A DNA stretch of 64,000 bases from Novosphingobium kaempferiae (GTDB taxonomy: Bacteria > Pseudomonadota > Alphaproteobacteria > Sphingomonadales > Sphingomonadaceae). Positions 62,926-64,000 of the stretch are shown piece after piece (position 1 is the first letter of the stretch; every line of letters begins with the position of its first letter). Below the pieces are notes generated by a model. That model did not search any database. It was not told the origin of the DNA and was given only the letters and a program-made list of their open reading frames with translations. A program made the position numbers and the translations under genes. The stretch spans positions 4,216,001-4,280,000 of the forward strand of contig NZ_CP089301.1 of assembly GCF_021227995.1 (NCBI RefSeq). The letters run 5' to 3'.

Positions 62926-64000
62926 ATGATCCTCACCGACCGCCGCGCCCTGATGCGCATGATGGGATCGGCCGGCCTTGCCGCCGGCCTTCCCTTCCCC
63001 GCCTTCGCCCAGCAGCCGGAACCGCGCAACCTGCTCGCGGTGCCGAGCTTCCCGGATCACCCCTTCAAGCTCGGCATCGCGTCCGGCGATCCGGCTAGCG
63101 ACGGCTTCGTGATCTGGACCCGGCTTGCCCCGCTGCCGTTCGAACCGCACGGCGGCATGGACCTCAAGCCCGTGGCGGTCGGCTGGGAAGTGGCGGAGGA
63201 CGAACGCTTCACCGGCGTCGTCGCGAAGGGAACCGCCCTCGCCCATCCGGAACTGGCGCATAGCGTCCATGTGGAAGTGGCGGGCCTGCGCCCGGACAGG
63301 CCGTACTGGTATCGGTTCCGCGTGGGCAGCGAGCAGAGCGCGGTGGGCCGGTCCCGCACGATGCCCATGCCCGGCGCGCGGGTAGACCGGGTGCGCTTCG
63401 TCGCTGCGGGATGCCAGCACTACGAGCAGGGCCATTTCACGGCATGGCGCCGCATCGCCGAGGAGCCGGTGGACTTCGTGTTCCACTACGGGGACTATAT
63501 CTACGAAGGCGCGGATCGCGGGCCGGGGCAGTTCAAGGTGAACGGGCGCAGCTACGATCCCGTCCGCCGCCACATCGGCACGGAAATCTATACGCTGGAC
63601 GATTATCGTCGGCGTCATGCACTCTACAGGTCCGACGCCGACTTACAGGCCGCCCATGCCGCCCTGCCCTTCTGGATGAGCTTCGACGATCACGAAATCG
63701 ACAACAACTGGGCGAGCGACTTCGATCAGGACGGCACCCCCGCCGAAGTCTTCGCCTTCCGTCGCGCGCTGGCGATGCAGGCCTATTACGAGCACATGCC
63801 GCTGCGGCGGTCCTCGATCCCGCAGGGCAGCCACATGCGCATGTTCCGCGCCGCGCAGTACGGAGACCTGCTGAACGCATTCATCCTCGACACACGGCAG
63901 TACCGCTCCGACCAGTCCTACGGCGACAAGATCATGCCGCTGGGGCCGGAAGTCTATTCGCCCTACCGCACGATGATGGGTGACGCGCAGGAGCAGTGGC
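62926..64000 (+). CDS. phoD: Alkaline phosphatase D (PhoD), 3' end cut by window
   Basis: First ~358 residues of a secreted phosphodiesterase/phosphatase; the rest is beyond the window. The twin-arginine signal is DRRALMRMMGSAG (residues ~5-17). The N-terminal PhoD domain starts near FKLGIASGDPASDGFVIWTR. The metal-binding parts are RFVAAGCQHYEQ (Cys), VFHYGDYIYEG (Asp) and SFDDHEIDNNW. It starts 11 nt after the receptor stop, so the two are likely cotranscribed. It probably cleaves phosphodiesters such as teichoic-acid- or lipid-derived compounds, giving phosphate. Confidence 0.93.
   Translation, partial: MILTDRRALMRMMGSAGLAAGLPFPAFAQQPEPRNLLAVPSFPDHPFKLGIASGDPASDGFVIWTRLAPLPFEPHGGMDLKPVAVGWEVAEDERFTGVVAKGTALAHPELAHSVHVEVAGLRPDRPYWYRFRVGSEQSAVGRSRTMPMPGARVDRVRFVAAGCQHYEQGHFTAWRRIAEEPVDFVFHYGDYIYEGADRGPGQFKVNGRSYDPVRRHIGTEIYTLDDYRRRHALYRSDADLQAAHAALPFWMSFDDHEIDNNWASDFDQDGTPAEVFAFRRALAMQAYYEHMPLRRSSIPQGSHMRMFRAAQYGDLLNAFILDTRQYRSDQSYGDKIMPLGPEVYSPYRTMMGDAQEQW

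Overview
The window is high-GC bacterial DNA with dense, mostly short-spaced genes. Gene content suggests an alphaproteobacterium of the Sphingomonadaceae, most like Novosphingobium. The signs are a FecI/FecR/TonB-receptor set, luciferase-type and P450 oxidoreductases, the order rpe - heparinase II/III - purH, a Zur-type regulator, and three families of short inverted repeats scattered between genes. This assignment comes from reading the sequence; no database was searched. I see no phage, plasmid, transposase, integrase or CRISPR signal, so this looks like ordinary chromosome with some accessory catabolic blocks.

Layout. 1-6515: housekeeping genes (pepN cut by the window edge, a sugar-nucleotide-type reductase, an EamA exporter, threonine aldolase, an M20 hydrolase). 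6556-13629: a membrane lipid or polysaccharide module with a flippase, two nucleotidyltransferases, a CDP-alcohol phosphotransferase with a degenerate N-terminal domain, a lipid kinase with a GGDGT motif and a Tam41-like nucleotidyltransferase. Three kinds of dispersed repeat sit in its middle (8860-9094). 13634-22177: rpe, heparinase, purH, zur and dxs. 22344-26757: a peptide transporter followed by two secreted amidohydrolases, one of which lacks its metal ligands. 27073-35859: ihfB, tRNA-Leu(UAA), a tandem PilZ protein, an ABC-2 exporter, queG, a ferredoxin-reductase-like flavoprotein and others. 35962-41773: a GT39-type membrane glycosyltransferase, a three-gene XRE cassette, and thrS with two coupled genes. 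Upstream of thrS lies a threonine-rich leader peptide followed by a hairpin, which looks like transcription attenuation.

41786-58328 is an accessory catabolic region. It has two flavin-dependent luciferase-like or SDR groups, a GbsR-type regulator, a 1152-residue indolepyruvate-ferredoxin-oxidoreductase-type fusion, a DUF2889 protein, a P450 with two partner dehydrogenases, two aldehyde dehydrogenases and an FAH-family hydrolase. The substrate cannot be read from the sequence. 58437-64000 holds a FecI sigma factor, a FecR anti-sigma factor, a TonB receptor with an STN domain, and a PhoD-type phosphodiesterase cut by the right edge. This suggests cell-surface-signalled uptake of a phosphoester-containing substrate.

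Many genes are translationally coupled by ATGA, GTGA, TTGA or TGATG overlaps, and I used these to choose several starts. The most notable observations are the thrS leader peptide, the lipid module, the metal-site loss in one of the paired amidohydrolases, and the Fec-PhoD unit.
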